Below, in pieces: positions 8,481 through 16,501 of a stretch of DNA of 64,000 nt. This DNA comes from JAOUGY01 sp963825585. GTDB taxonomy: Bacteria > Actinomycetota > Acidimicrobiia > Spongiisociales > ZC4RG35. Every line of letters begins with the position of its first letter. Position 1 is the first letter of the stretch. Position numbers and translations under genes: made by a program. The notes below the pieces were generated by a model. That model was given only the letters and a program-made list of their open reading frames with translations, made no database searches and was not told the DNA's origin. The stretch spans positions 434,001 to 498,000 of the forward strand of contig CAWGTX010000009.1 in the NCBI GenBank assembly GCA_963825585.1. Reading direction: 5' to 3'.

Positions 8481-9023
8481 TCAGGCCTTGGCGGCCTGGA
8501 CCTCGATCTCGATCTTGACGTCCTTGCTCACGAGCAGGCCACCGGTTTCCAGGGGCACGTTCCAGGTGAGGCCCCAGTCCTCGCGATTGATCGAGGTGGT
8601 GGCGGTGAAGGCGGCCTTCGTGTTGCCCCACGGATCGGTGGCGGTGCCGTCGAAGCTCATCTCGAGTGTGACGGGCTTGGTGGTGTCACGGATGGTCAGG
8701 TCGCCATCGACCGAGTAGTCCGAACCATTGGCCCTGACCGACGTCGACACGAATGTGATGGTCGGGAAGTTCTCGGCATCGAGGAAGTCGCCGGTCCGGA
8801 GGTGGTTGTCGCGGTCTGCGGTGCCCGTGTCGATGGAAGCTGCGTCGATCGTCACCTCGACGGAACTGGCCTCGGGGGTGTCGCCGACGGTGATGGTGCC
8901 GGAGAACGTCTTGAACGAGCCTCGAACCTTGGTGACCATGAGGTGTTTGGCCATGAATCCGACCACGGTGTGGGTCGGATCGATGGTCCAGGTGCCGGTC
9001 TCGGGCAGGGTGATGGTGGACAT
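8481..9023 (-). CDS. YceI family lipocalin-like protein
   Basis: 180 residues of the YceI fold, a beta-barrel that binds polyisoprenoid or similar lipids. The start WTIDPTHTVVGFMAKHLMVTKVRGSF, the middle ASIDTGTADRDNHLRTGDFLDAENFP and the end WNVPLETGGLLVSKDVKIEIEVQA match the family throughout. No signal peptide is visible, so it is probably cytoplasmic, as in many actinobacteria. The ATG at 9023 follows AGGAG. Divergent from a MarR gene with overlapping promoters (see 9118-9169), so its expression is probably MarR-controlled. Confidence 0.9.
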   Translation of the reverse strand: MSTITLPETGTWTIDPTHTVVGFMAKHLMVTKVRGSFKTFSGTITVGDTPEASSVEVTIDAASIDTGTADRDNHLRTGDFLDAENFPTITFVSTSVRANGSDYSVDGDLTIRDTTKPVTLEMSFDGTATDPWGNTKAAFTATTSINREDWGLTWNVPLETGGLLVSKDVKIEIEVQAAKA

Positions 9024-9117
9024 GGTTGCTCCTGTGCTCGCTGTCGTCGTCTCTCTCAAAAGGTTGAGCCTCCAGATCCTGTGGGGTCTGTGTGTGAGTA
9101 CACAACCTCTGACTACG

Positions 9118-9169
9118 CAAGTAATGTAGCATGCACATACTTGAGTTGTCAACTATTGCCGGATAAGAT
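9118..9169. promoter_or_regulatory. Overlapping divergent yceI/marR promoters with palindromic operator
   Basis: On the minus strand TTGACA (9147-9152) and TACATT (9123-9128) are 18 nt apart and point at yceI. On the plus strand TTGAGT (9141-9146) and TAAGAT (9164-9169) are 17 nt apart and point at marR. The palindrome AGTTG-T-CAACT (9144-9154) covers both -35 regions, and CAAGTA/TACTTG (9118-9123, 9138-9143) flank the yceI -10. A single bound MarR dimer could control both genes. Confidence 0.7.
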
Positions 9170-9176
9170 TCATTCA

Positions 9177-9635
9177 ATGGCCTCATGTGACGACGCCCGC
9201 ATCCACGCCTTCGGGGTCACCCTCGAAGCGCTCACCCGGTTGAACCACGTGTTCGATCGATCCCTGCGTGAGCAGGCGGGCCTGGGGCAGGGCTGGTTCG
9301 AAGCGCTGCTCCGAATCGAACGCTCCGGTGGTGCCATGACCATGGGAACGCTGGCGGAACAGGTCGCCCTGACATCCGGTGGAGTCACCCGGCTGGTCGA
9401 CCGCCTGGTCGAAGTCGGCTTCGCCGAACGCCGCAACTGCGCCACCGACCGCCGGGTTCAGTACGTGGCGATCACCGACGCCGGCAGATCCGCGCTCGAG
9501 GCGGCCATGGAGATCCACCTGGTGGACCTGCAGCGCGAGTTCATCGATCGTGTCGCTCCCGACGAACTCGATGTGATCGTGTCGGTGATGGACCGGCTGC
9601 GGAAGCCGGTGGCGGATGTGGTGGCCAGCTCGTAG
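9177..9635 (+). CDS. MarR family transcriptional regulator
   Basis: 152 residues with the MarR winged helix. The recognition region reads MTMGTLAEQVALTSGGVTRLVDRLVEVGFAERR, followed by the wing NCATDRRVQYVAITDAGRS. No redox Cys pattern like OhrR is evident (one Cys in the wing). The frame is open far upstream, but the promoter places the transcript start at about 9176, so the ATG at 9177 is leaderless. Probably represses itself and yceI through the palindrome at 9144-9154; the ligand is unknown. Confidence 0.9.
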   Translation: MASCDDARIHAFGVTLEALTRLNHVFDRSLREQAGLGQGWFEALLRIERSGGAMTMGTLAEQVALTSGGVTRLVDRLVEVGFAERRNCATDRRVQYVAITDAGRSALEAAMEIHLVDLQREFIDRVAPDELDVIVSVMDRLRKPVADVVASS

Positions 9636-9689
9636 CTGGGCCGGTCGGGGCGAGGGTATGCTGTGGGCAGTGCGCGCCGGAGCGCCTCC

Positions 9690-9779
9690 TGTCCGCGGCA
9701 AGAGCTCGACTCATCCGGCAACGGCCACTCATGTGAGGCTCTCCTTTGACCCTGGTCGCGGACACCGGGGATGAAAGGA
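9690..9779 (+). promoter_or_regulatory. Structured 5' leader RNA, candidate riboswitch-like element
   Basis: Nested pairings can be drawn: TGTCCGCG (9690-9697) with CGCGGACA (9757-9764); AGAGC (9701-9705) with GCTCT (9738-9742); CTCA (9710-9713) with TGAG (9734-9737); and a GNRA hairpin CCG-GCAA-CGG (9715-9724). TCCTTT (9742-9747) is fully complementary to the Shine-Dalgarno AAAGGA (9774-9779), so start-site occlusion is possible. A TATGCT box at 9657-9662 could start the RNA near 9669. I cannot assign it to a known riboswitch class. Confidence 0.45.
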
Positions 9780-9786
9780 AATCCGC

Positions 9787-10491
9787 ATGGCCGACACCCC
9801 CACGTTCGATCCGAACATCTCCCGGCTCAAGCGCGCCGCCAAAGAGCTGAAGCGCGCCGTCGAGGCCGGTGAATCGGCCGCCCTCGAGAGAATCGCCATC
9901 GCCAAGGTCGAAGCTTCCCTGCCGTTCGCGCTGCGTTCGGCGCAAGAGGTGATCGCGCGGGAGCTCGGATTCGAGCGGTGGCACGACCTCATCGAAGACG
10001 CCGGGGAGCGGCTGGTCGACGAACGTGATCTCCATCGCTGGTTGGGCGTCAACCTGAACAATGCCTGTTGGAGGGTGCTCGACGGGCAGGACGACGTATC
10101 GGAGTGGCCGATTCACCGCAAGGAGGAGGTGCTGTACCGAGCAGTGGCATCGGCGTATCACTGGATGCAGGTCGGCACACCGATCCACCACGGACGCGCC
10201 GAACACCTCATCTCCCGGACCGCCGTCATCGTCGGGCGCCCGGATGAGGCGCTCCGCCATGCGGTTCGGTATCGGGAAATCATCGAGGCGCATCCGGATC
10301 TGGCCGAGGACTGGGACCTCGCCTTTGCTGCAGAGGCTCACGCCCGTGCACTGGCAGCATGCGGTCGCATCGAAGAAGCAGCTGAAGCCCGGGCAATCGC
10401 CGAGGACCTGTGTGCGCGGGTGGCGGAGGATCAGGACCGCGAAGTGGTCGAGCTCGAGCTCCTCAGAGAACCGTGGTTCGGACTGCGGTAG
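9787..10491 (+). CDS. Hypothetical protein with TPR-like C-terminal half
   Basis: 234 residues. After a charged helix (ISRLKRAAKELKRAVEAG) comes LRSAQEVIARELGFERWHDLIED, which resembles the AQ-x-IAREYGF-x-SWPxL motif found at the start of many uncharacterised and ankyrin-like bacterial proteins. The second half is helical, with Ala-rich repeats (GRPDEALRHAVRYREI, DWDLAFAAEAHARALAACGRIEEAAEARAIAEDL) like TPR hairpins. No catalytic motif is visible. The ATG follows AAAGGA with 7-nt spacing, and a structured leader precedes it. Function unknown. Confidence 0.7.
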   Translation: MADTPTFDPNISRLKRAAKELKRAVEAGESAALERIAIAKVEASLPFALRSAQEVIARELGFERWHDLIEDAGERLVDERDLHRWLGVNLNNACWRVLDGQDDVSEWPIHRKEEVLYRAVASAYHWMQVGTPIHHGRAEHLISRTAVIVGRPDEALRHAVRYREIIEAHPDLAEDWDLAFAAEAHARALAACGRIEEAAEARAIAEDLCARVAEDQDREVVELELLREPWFGLR

Positions 10492-10529
10492 CTCGGGTTT
10501 GGACAACGCTTCTGCGTGGTGCGTCGGAC

Positions 10530-10602
10530 GTCCCGAGCCAGGAGCCAGGCACGGAAGTGCTCCTTGGATTGGCTGGCAGCTGGCAGCTGGAAGCTGCTCT
10601 CG
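10530..10602. repeat. Heptanucleotide repeat tract, copy 2
   Basis: GAGCCAG heptads, then a GGCTGGCAGCTGGCAGCTGG tract (GCTGGCA heptads), the reverse complement of the TGCCAGC heptads at 2803-2870. It lies between two convergent genes. Confidence 0.65.
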
Positions 10603-13143
10603 CTACTCGTACGCGATCGCCTCGAGCACGTTGAGTCTGGACGCCCGCCGCGCCGGGTAGACGGCGGCGATGATCCCGGCGAGGGCGGCGGCGCTCACGG
10701 CGATGACCAGCCAGGTTTCGGGGATCGACAGCACGATCTCAACGTCGTCGGCCTGGAGCGACGCGATCACGGCCCACCCGAAGAACACACCGAGAGCCAG
10801 GCCCAGCAGTGCCCCGAACACTGCCACGATCACGGCTTCCCAGGTGACCATCCGTGAGAGCTGGCGACGGGTGGTGCCTACCGCTCGCAACAGACCGATC
10901 TCCCGGGTGCGCTCGATGATCGACAGCAGCAATGTGTTGAGGATGCCGACGAATCCGATCACGAGTGTGAGTGCGAGCAGCGCGAAGACGAGCCCGATGA
11001 ACTGGCGGATCTGGCTCTGGGCCTCCTCGGCGAACTGGTTCTGGTCCAGCACGTCGGCGCCCGGGTATGCGGCCGTGACTGCCAGGAGGGCCTCACGTCC
11101 GGTCTCCAGATCCACGCCGTCTACGAGGTCGATGAAGATGGAGGCGTCGAATCGTTCCGTGTAGTTGGCGTCCCAGGCGGGCAGGGTGATGTACACGTCC
11201 GCTCCCGGGCCATCGGCGGTGAAGATCGCTCCCACCTCGAAACGCTGGTCGCCGGTACTGCCGAACGTCACGGTGATCGGGTCACCCAGCGCCAGACCCT
11301 GCTCCTCGGCCACGTCGGTGGAGACGGCGACCTGATCGTCGGTGATGGCGGCCATGTCTCCCGCCACCTGTTCGAAACGCACCAGGTCGACCAGGCTCGG
11401 CATGTCTGCAGCGGAGATGAAGGTGGTGTCACCCGCCACCTGGGCGGCGTTGCGGCGGACGGCGGCCAGCCCCGACACCTCGGACAGTGCTGCCAGTTCC
11501 TGGGCAAGCTCCGGGCTCAGTTCGGCTCCGCCGAAGCCCCCGGGTTGGACGATCAGGTCGGAACGGAATCGGTCCTCGATGAGTACCTCGGTGGTGACGT
11601 CGAGGCTCGAGCCGAGGATGAGCGCCAGCCCGGCCAGGGCGGTACCGATCATGATCGACGACGAGGTGGCGGCGGTCCGGCGGGGACTTCGGACGGCGTT
11701 CTCCTGGGCGAGTCGGCCGATGGTGCCGGTGGCGGCGATCGGCGCACCCAGGGTCAGCCCGACCGGACGGGCGAAGAGAGGGGTGAGGACGGCGATACCC
11801 ACGAACATGGCACCGGCCCCGGCGCCCACCACCGCCACCGGTGACAGCGAACCCGGGACGGTGCCCTGCAGCCCGAGGAACAACAGCACCAGTCCGAGGA
11901 CCGTCAAAGCCCCTCCGATCGCGCTGCGTCTACGCAGGCTCTTGGCCCGTGGGCGGGCCAGCGCCTCGCGCATGGCGGCGATGGGGGCGATGCGGGAGGC
12001 GTTGAGAGCGGGCACGATCGCCGACAGCAGCGTCACCACCAGCCCGGTCCCCAGCGCCACCGCCACCGTGCGCGGCGCCACCACCAGGTTGCCGCCGGGG
12101 ATGTCCCCGCCGAAGGTCTCGAAGGCCAGGCGGATGAGATTGGCCAGCCCGATGCCGCCCACCACACCCAGCGACGATGCGAGGAGGGCCACGAGCACCG
12201 CCTCACCGATGACCATCCTGATCACCTGGGCGCGGGTTGCGCCGATGGCTCGCAGGAGCGCCAGCTCTCGGGTGCGCTGCGTGACGATGATCTGGAACGT
12301 GTTCTGGATCAGGAAGGTGCCGGCGAAGAGGGCAACCAGTCCGAACACCAGCAGGAACGTGTTGATGAAGCCCAATGCGTCCTTGAACCCGGCGAGTTGC
12401 TCCTCGGCGGCCAGTCGGGCGTCGACCGCCTGAACCCCTTCGGGAAGAACCGTGCCGATGCGTTCGGCCAGGGCGGCCGGATCGACGCCGTCGTCGGCGA
12501 CCACGTTCACGGCGTCGATCTGGCCGTCGGCGCCGAAGATCCGGTCGGCGGTCTCGAAGTCCACCCCGATGGCGGTGGCACCACCGAAGCCGTCGCTTGT
12601 ACCGAGGCCGATCAGGCCGACCACCTGGAACAATTCGGGCCGACCCAGCGAGATCACCTGCACCTCGTCACCGACGGCCAGCTCGAAACGATCGGCCGAC
12701 GCCTTGTCCAGCACGAGTTCGCCGGGTCCTGCCGGCGGCCGGCCGTCGCGGAGCTCGAACGGATTCCCCACCTCGATCCACGCCGAGCCAAGCGTCGGAG
12801 CGCCCTGCCCGCCCAACAACTCACCGTCGGGGGTGGCGAGATTGGCGAACCCGCCTACCGTGCCCTCGGCCGCCGCCACACCCTCGACGGCGAGGATGTC
12901 GTCGACGACTCCCGGGTCGAACCGCTGCCGCTGAACGAAGGTGAGGTCCTCATCGAGCGTTGCCTGCACCACCACGTCGGTTCCGGCGAAGGCGCTCGAG
13001 AAGAGGTCGTCGAACAGTCCTCCCAGCGTGTCGGTGAACACGTACGACCCGGCGATGAAACTCGTGCCGAGGAATATCGCCAGCGCCGTCAGCGCCATGC
13101 GGAGTTTGTGGCCGAGCAGGCCCTTCCAGGTGGCCCGCCACAT
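10603..13143 (-). CDS. ABC transporter permease, FtsX/MacB type
   Basis: 846 residues in the layout of large actinobacterial FtsX-family permeases. An N-terminal helix (MALTALAIFLGTSFIAGSYVF) and a MacB-like extracytoplasmic domain are followed by an FtsX block around residues 260-390. A central pair of helices, a second extracytoplasmic domain and a C-terminal FtsX block near 715-845 (FIGLVFALLALTLVIGFVGILNTLL...) come next. Such pairs export lipids, lipoproteins or peptides, or transmit mechanical force. It starts 2 nt after the ATPase stop at 13146, so the two genes form one operon. Substrate unknown. Confidence 0.9.
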   Translation of the reverse strand: MWRATWKGLLGHKLRMALTALAIFLGTSFIAGSYVFTDTLGGLFDDLFSSAFAGTDVVVQATLDEDLTFVQRQRFDPGVVDDILAVEGVAAAEGTVGGFANLATPDGELLGGQGAPTLGSAWIEVGNPFELRDGRPPAGPGELVLDKASADRFELAVGDEVQVISLGRPELFQVVGLIGLGTSDGFGGATAIGVDFETADRIFGADGQIDAVNVVADDGVDPAALAERIGTVLPEGVQAVDARLAAEEQLAGFKDALGFINTFLLVFGLVALFAGTFLIQNTFQIIVTQRTRELALLRAIGATRAQVIRMVIGEAVLVALLASSLGVVGGIGLANLIRLAFETFGGDIPGGNLVVAPRTVAVALGTGLVVTLLSAIVPALNASRIAPIAAMREALARPRAKSLRRRSAIGGALTVLGLVLLFLGLQGTVPGSLSPVAVVGAGAGAMFVGIAVLTPLFARPVGLTLGAPIAATGTIGRLAQENAVRSPRRTAATSSSIMIGTALAGLALILGSSLDVTTEVLIEDRFRSDLIVQPGGFGGAELSPELAQELAALSEVSGLAAVRRNAAQVAGDTTFISAADMPSLVDLVRFEQVAGDMAAITDDQVAVSTDVAEEQGLALGDPITVTFGSTGDQRFEVGAIFTADGPGADVYITLPAWDANYTERFDASIFIDLVDGVDLETGREALLAVTAAYPGADVLDQNQFAEEAQSQIRQFIGLVFALLALTLVIGFVGILNTLLLSIIERTREIGLLRAVGTTRRQLSRMVTWEAVIVAVFGALLGLALGVFFGWAVIASLQADDVEIVLSIPETWLVIAVSAAALAGIIAAVYPARRASRLNVLEAIAYE

Positions 13144-13145
13144 GC

Positions 13146-13883
13146 TCAGGTCTCCAACGACTTGATGCGGTCGAGGATCGCCTCGGCGGTGGGGGAGTGG
13201 ATCTCGTCGACCACCCGCCCGTCTGCCAGGAAGACCACACGGTCCGAATAGGCGGCCGCCACCGGATCGTGGGTGACCATGATGATCGTCTGCCCGAACT
13301 CGTCGACCGCCCGGCGCAGGAACTGCAGCAGCTGGGCACCCGACTTCGAGTCGAGGTTGCCCGATGGCTCGTCGGCGAAGATGATGTCGGGCTGGGAGGC
13401 GAGAGCCCTCGCCACCGCCACCCTCTGCTGTTGGCCTCCCGAGAGTTCCGAAGGTCGGTGTTTGAGGCGATCGGCCAGGCCCAGAACTCCGATCACCCGG
13501 TCGAACCAGGAGCGGTCGACCCCGTCACCGGCGATGTCGAGCGGGAGGGTGATGTTCTCGGAGGCGTTGAGGGTGGGCACCAGGTTGAACGCCTGGAAGA
13601 TGAAGCCGACCCGTTTGCGCCGGAGCAGCGTCAGCTCCTTGTCCGAAAGCGAACCCAGGTCCTGGTCACCGATGAATACGCCGCCTTCGGTGACGGTGTC
13701 GAGGCCGGCCAGGCAGTGGAGCAGGGTCGACTTGCCCGAGCCCGACGGACCCATGATCGCCGTGAACCGGCCCTTCATGAATTCGATCGAGACGGCGTCG
13801 AGGGCTCGCACCTGGTTGGGCCCCGACTCGTAGATCTTGGTGGCGCTCTCGGCGCGTGCGGCGATACCGGACATGTCGGACAT
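13146..13883 (-). CDS. ABC transporter ATP-binding protein, MacB/LolD type
   Basis: 245 residues, the ATPase partner of the FtsX-type permease downstream. Visible motifs: Walker A GPSGSGKST, Q-loop FQAFNLVPTL, signature LSGGQQQRVAVARAL, Walker B IIFADEPSG and the His switch MVTHDP. The start at 13883 (MSDMSG) has a TAGCCT box 9 nt upstream on the minus strand and no Shine-Dalgarno; 13874 is an alternative ATG. Confidence 0.93.
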   Translation of the reverse strand: MSDMSGIAARAESATKIYESGPNQVRALDAVSIEFMKGRFTAIMGPSGSGKSTLLHCLAGLDTVTEGGVFIGDQDLGSLSDKELTLLRRKRVGFIFQAFNLVPTLNASENITLPLDIAGDGVDRSWFDRVIGVLGLADRLKHRPSELSGGQQQRVAVARALASQPDIIFADEPSGNLDSKSGAQLLQFLRRAVDEFGQTIIMVTHDPVAAAYSDRVVFLADGRVVDEIHSPTAEAILDRIKSLET

Positions 13884-13979
13884 ATCGGGCGCAGGCTAGG
13901 ACGGCACCGGGCCAATGAGTCATGCGGATCGCGAAACGAGAGACCGGGTCGTTGACCTGTTGACCTGTTTCATCTGCGG

Positions 13980-14603
13980 TCAGCGCCAGGCCCACACCGG
14001 TTGCTCGAAGTGCGCCACCCTGGTCTGCACACCCCGCAACGCCACCTCGCGGAACTGGTACAGCACGGCGGCCGTGGGGGCGTGGATGTGGTTGTCGAGC
14101 ATCGGCATTTGGATGACGGGCCGATCCGACTCGGGGATCGAGATCAGTATCGGGGCGTCATCGCGGTCGAGCACCGAGAGGGGGACCTCGAAGATCTCGG
14201 ACACTTCCGCCGGGTTGGGTATCGGGACGACCGGTCCCGCCCAAGCGACCACCGGCGTGATGACGAAGCCCGAGCGTGTCACGTAGTCGTCCATGCGGCC
14301 GAGAATCGACTCCGCCCTGAGGCCGACGCCGACCTCCTCGTCCAATTCACGCAACGCCGCCTCTTCAGCTGTCTCACCCTGTTCGATGCGGCCGCCGGGG
14401 AGGGCGAACTGGCCGGGATGGTTGCTGAGATGGGAGGGACGCCGGGTGAGGATGAAAGCCGCCTGCTCGTCTGCGGGGACGATCGCCATCACCACCGCCG
14501 CCGCTGTGCCGCCCGTGGCGGACTGCACGTCGAGGGCGGCGAGGTTGCGGATCATCAGGCGTCTGAGCGGTTCGCCGAACGACAAGGTCTCTGGGGGCAT
14601 CAT
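13980..14603 (-). CDS. Nudix hydrolase, probable CoA pyrophosphatase type
   Basis: 207 residues with an intact Nudix box GGRIEQGETAEEAALRELDEEVGV, including the REL-EE metal-binding glutamates. The preceding LTRRPSHLSNHPGQFALPGG resembles the UPF0035-type signature of CoA pyrophosphatases (NudL/PCD1), which hydrolyse CoA and its thioesters. The start is one of two tandem ATG codons (14603 or 14600). On the opposite strand trmL begins 45 nt away, so the two share a divergent promoter region. Confidence 0.85.
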   Translation of the reverse strand: MMPPETLSFGEPLRRLMIRNLAALDVQSATGGTAAAVVMAIVPADEQAAFILTRRPSHLSNHPGQFALPGGRIEQGETAEEAALRELDEEVGVGLRAESILGRMDDYVTRSGFVITPVVAWAGPVVPIPNPAEVSEIFEVPLSVLDRDDAPILISIPESDRPVIQMPMLDNHIHAPTAAVLYQFREVALRGVQTRVAHFEQPVWAWR

Positions 14604-14647
14604 CTCGGGGCGTCACCGTAGCCGCCCGCGGTTAGCGTCTCACCGTC

Positions 14648-15118
14648 ATGTTCGACCTCGTCTTCGTCCACCCCGAGATCCCACCGAACACCGGGAACGC
14701 CATGCGGCTCTCGGCGAACACCGGGTGTCGGCTCCATCTCATCGAGCCACTGGGGTTCGACCTCTCCGACGCCAAGCTGCGCCGCGCCGGGATGGACTAC
14801 CGCGACAAGGCTGTGGTGAACGTCCACGCCGACCTCGAGGCGTGGAGGTCGGCAGCGACCCCGGACAGGGTGTTCGCCTTCTCGAAGCAGGGCTCGACCC
14901 GTTTCACCGACATCGCCTACCGGCCCGGCGACAGCCTGATGTTCGGACGTGAATCGGTGGGTCTCGATCCGGACGTCATGGCGATGCCGTGGATCACCGA
15001 CGTGGTTCACATTCCGATGCGGCCCGGCGTCCGCAGTCTCAATCTCTCGAACTCGGCCGCCATCGCCGTGTTCGAGGGGTGGCGCCAGCTCGGGTTCGAA
15101 GGCGCAGGACATCGCTAG
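14648..15118 (+). CDS. trmL: tRNA (cytidine(34)-2'-O)-methyltransferase
   Basis: SPOUT-class RNA methyltransferase that 2'-O-methylates the wobble nucleotide of tRNA-Leu isoacceptors using SAM. 156 residues, the family length. The trefoil-knot motifs are all visible: PEIPPNTGNAMRLSANTG, FGRESVGLDP and PMRPGVRSLNLSNSAAI. The ATG at 14648 has no Shine-Dalgarno; a TAGCGT box ends 9 nt before it. Confidence 0.93.
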   Translation: MFDLVFVHPEIPPNTGNAMRLSANTGCRLHLIEPLGFDLSDAKLRRAGMDYRDKAVVNVHADLEAWRSAATPDRVFAFSKQGSTRFTDIAYRPGDSLMFGRESVGLDPDVMAMPWITDVVHIPMRPGVRSLNLSNSAAIAVFEGWRQLGFEGAGHR

Positions 15119-15140
15119 CCGGGGCACAACGGAAGGACCG

Positions 15141-15161
15141 CCGGGTGTCTCGTGCGCCCGG
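15141..15161. terminator. Hairpin between convergent trmL and exonuclease III genes
   Basis: CCGGGTG (15141-15147) pairs with CGCCCGG (15155-15161), with one G-U pair and a 7-nt loop, between stops at 15118 and 15171. Weak but well placed for both genes. Confidence 0.4.
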
Positions 15162-15170
15162 AGGCTGGGT

Positions 15171-15953
15171 TCAGGAGAACTCGATGATCAGCGGGGCGTG
15201 GTCGGAGGGTTTCGACTCTGGCACCGTCGAGGCCTTGCGGAAGTCTCGCGCCACCGAGGCACCGGCGAGCCTGGCGGCGAGGGGTCCACTCACGAGGGCG
15301 AGGTCGATCCGCAGGCCGAAGCCCTTGTGGAAGTGCCCGGCCCGGTAGTCCCACCATGTGTAGCCGGGTTCGTCGGGGTGCAGGGCCCGGAACGAGTCGA
15401 CGAAACCAGTGGAGAGCACCGCTTCGAGCCGGCCACGCTCGTCGGGGGTTATGTGGGTGGCGCCGTGGATCTCCGCCGGACTCCACACATCCAGGTCGGT
15501 CGGGCACACGTTCATGTCCCCGGCGATCACGGTGGGACGGTCCGCCAGCTCCTCCGCCCGTCGTCGCATGGCGTCGAGGAAGACGAGCTTCTGGTCGAAA
15601 GGCACCGTTCCCAGCGCCTGCCCGTTGGGGACGTAGGTCGATATCACCCTCATGCCGTCGACGTCGGCCTCCACCCAGCGGGCCTCGTCGACTGCCTCCT
15701 CGCCGGGAAGCCCCGACGCAACGAGGGCGAGGTCGAGCCCGTCCCGCGCCAGCACCGCCACCCCCGCCCAGCGACCACCCGAGTGCTCCACCGCCCGGTA
15801 GCCGCTGGCCTGGAGAGGCAGATGCGGGAAGGTGTCGGCCGACACCTTGGTCTCCTGCAGACACACCACGTCCGGCCTGTGAAGCTCCAGCAGCGCCAGC
15901 AGGCGTGGGAGTCGGGCCGTGATCGAGTTCACGTTGTAGGTGATGAGTCGCAC
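15171..15953 (-). CDS. xth: Exodeoxyribonuclease III / AP endonuclease
   Basis: 260 residues of the endonuclease/exonuclease/phosphatase fold. It repairs abasic sites and removes 3' blocks. Motifs in order: LITYNVNSI (Asn), VCLQETKV (catalytic Glu-Thr), GDMNVCPTDLD (GDxN), the Tyr/Trp loop YTWWDYRAG and the C-terminal SDHAPLIIEF (SDH triad). The start is GTG at 15953: TAGGCT (15960-15965 on the minus strand) lies exactly 6 nt before it, so the mRNA is probably leaderless. Confidence 0.93.
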   Translation of the reverse strand: MRLITYNVNSITARLPRLLALLELHRPDVVCLQETKVSADTFPHLPLQASGYRAVEHSGGRWAGVAVLARDGLDLALVASGLPGEEAVDEARWVEADVDGMRVISTYVPNGQALGTVPFDQKLVFLDAMRRRAEELADRPTVIAGDMNVCPTDLDVWSPAEIHGATHITPDERGRLEAVLSTGFVDSFRALHPDEPGYTWWDYRAGHFHKGFGLRIDLALVSGPLAARLAGASVARDFRKASTVPESKPSDHAPLIIEFS

Positions 15954-16018
15954 GGTCAGAGCCTATCGGCGGAACTATTCGAGGGTTCGCAGCGTCTCAC
16001 ATGGGAAGGAGGGGTCTG

Positions 16019-16501
16019 GTGACTGGTTTGAGCGGATACGAGGAGCTGGTGGACCCGCCCGTGATGCGGCGTCCACTGCCCTTCAGCCGGGCGTGGCTGG
16101 CAGCGTTCGTACTCGCCGTGATCGCGGTCGGGTGGGTGGCGGCGGTGGACCGCTTCGACGCCCAGGCGGTGCTGGCCGACATGGCGGAACTCGAGCGGGT
16201 GGTCTCTGCACTCGAAGCGGTCGACCCCGCCCAAGACCCGCGCGCCGTCACCGCGTTGCTGATGGAGTTGGAACGTGTCCTCGAAGCGCCTGCAACGAAC
16301 GACGATCCCCGAATCCAGCGGGTGTGGCAGCAGGTGGCCGAAGCCCGCCTACGTGCCGAGGGCATCGAGCCTTCCGACGCAGGCCGCATGCTGCGGGTGG
16401 TGGCCGATCTGAGGACGGCCCTCGATCAGCTCGAGCGGCTCACAGAGCGCTATCAGAACAACGTCAGTTCGTCCGACTCGATCTCACGCAGTCCGTCGTA
16501 G
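16019..16501 (+). CDS. Hypothetical single-pass membrane protein
   Basis: About 160 residues. A short cytoplasmic N-terminus is followed by one hydrophobic helix (AWLAAFVLAVIAVGWVAAV, about residues 25-43) and a helical, probably coiled-coil exterior rich in Glu/Leu (LADMAELERVVSALEAVDP, LRTALDQLERLTERYQ). I do not recognise a family. The GTG at 16019 follows AAGGAGG with good spacing. Its last 49 bp overlap tail-to-tail with nucS. Confidence 0.6.
   Translation: MTGLSGYEELVDPPVMRRPLPFSRAWLAAFVLAVIAVGWVAAVDRFDAQAVLADMAELERVVSALEAVDPAQDPRAVTALLMELERVLEAPATNDDPRIQRVWQQVAEARLRAEGIEPSDAGRMLRVVADLRTALDQLERLTERYQNNVSSSDSISRSPS

Noticed and set aside
8442..9176. N-terminal extension of the MarR gene through the yceI region (frame open from 8442)
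   Set aside because: It runs antisense to yceI and across both promoters; the MarR domain begins right after ATG 9177.
9690..9779. SAM-type riboswitch
   Set aside because: CGGCAAC in the loop is suggestive but the kink-turn, pseudoknot and GGTGC partner strands are missing; kept as an unassigned structured leader.
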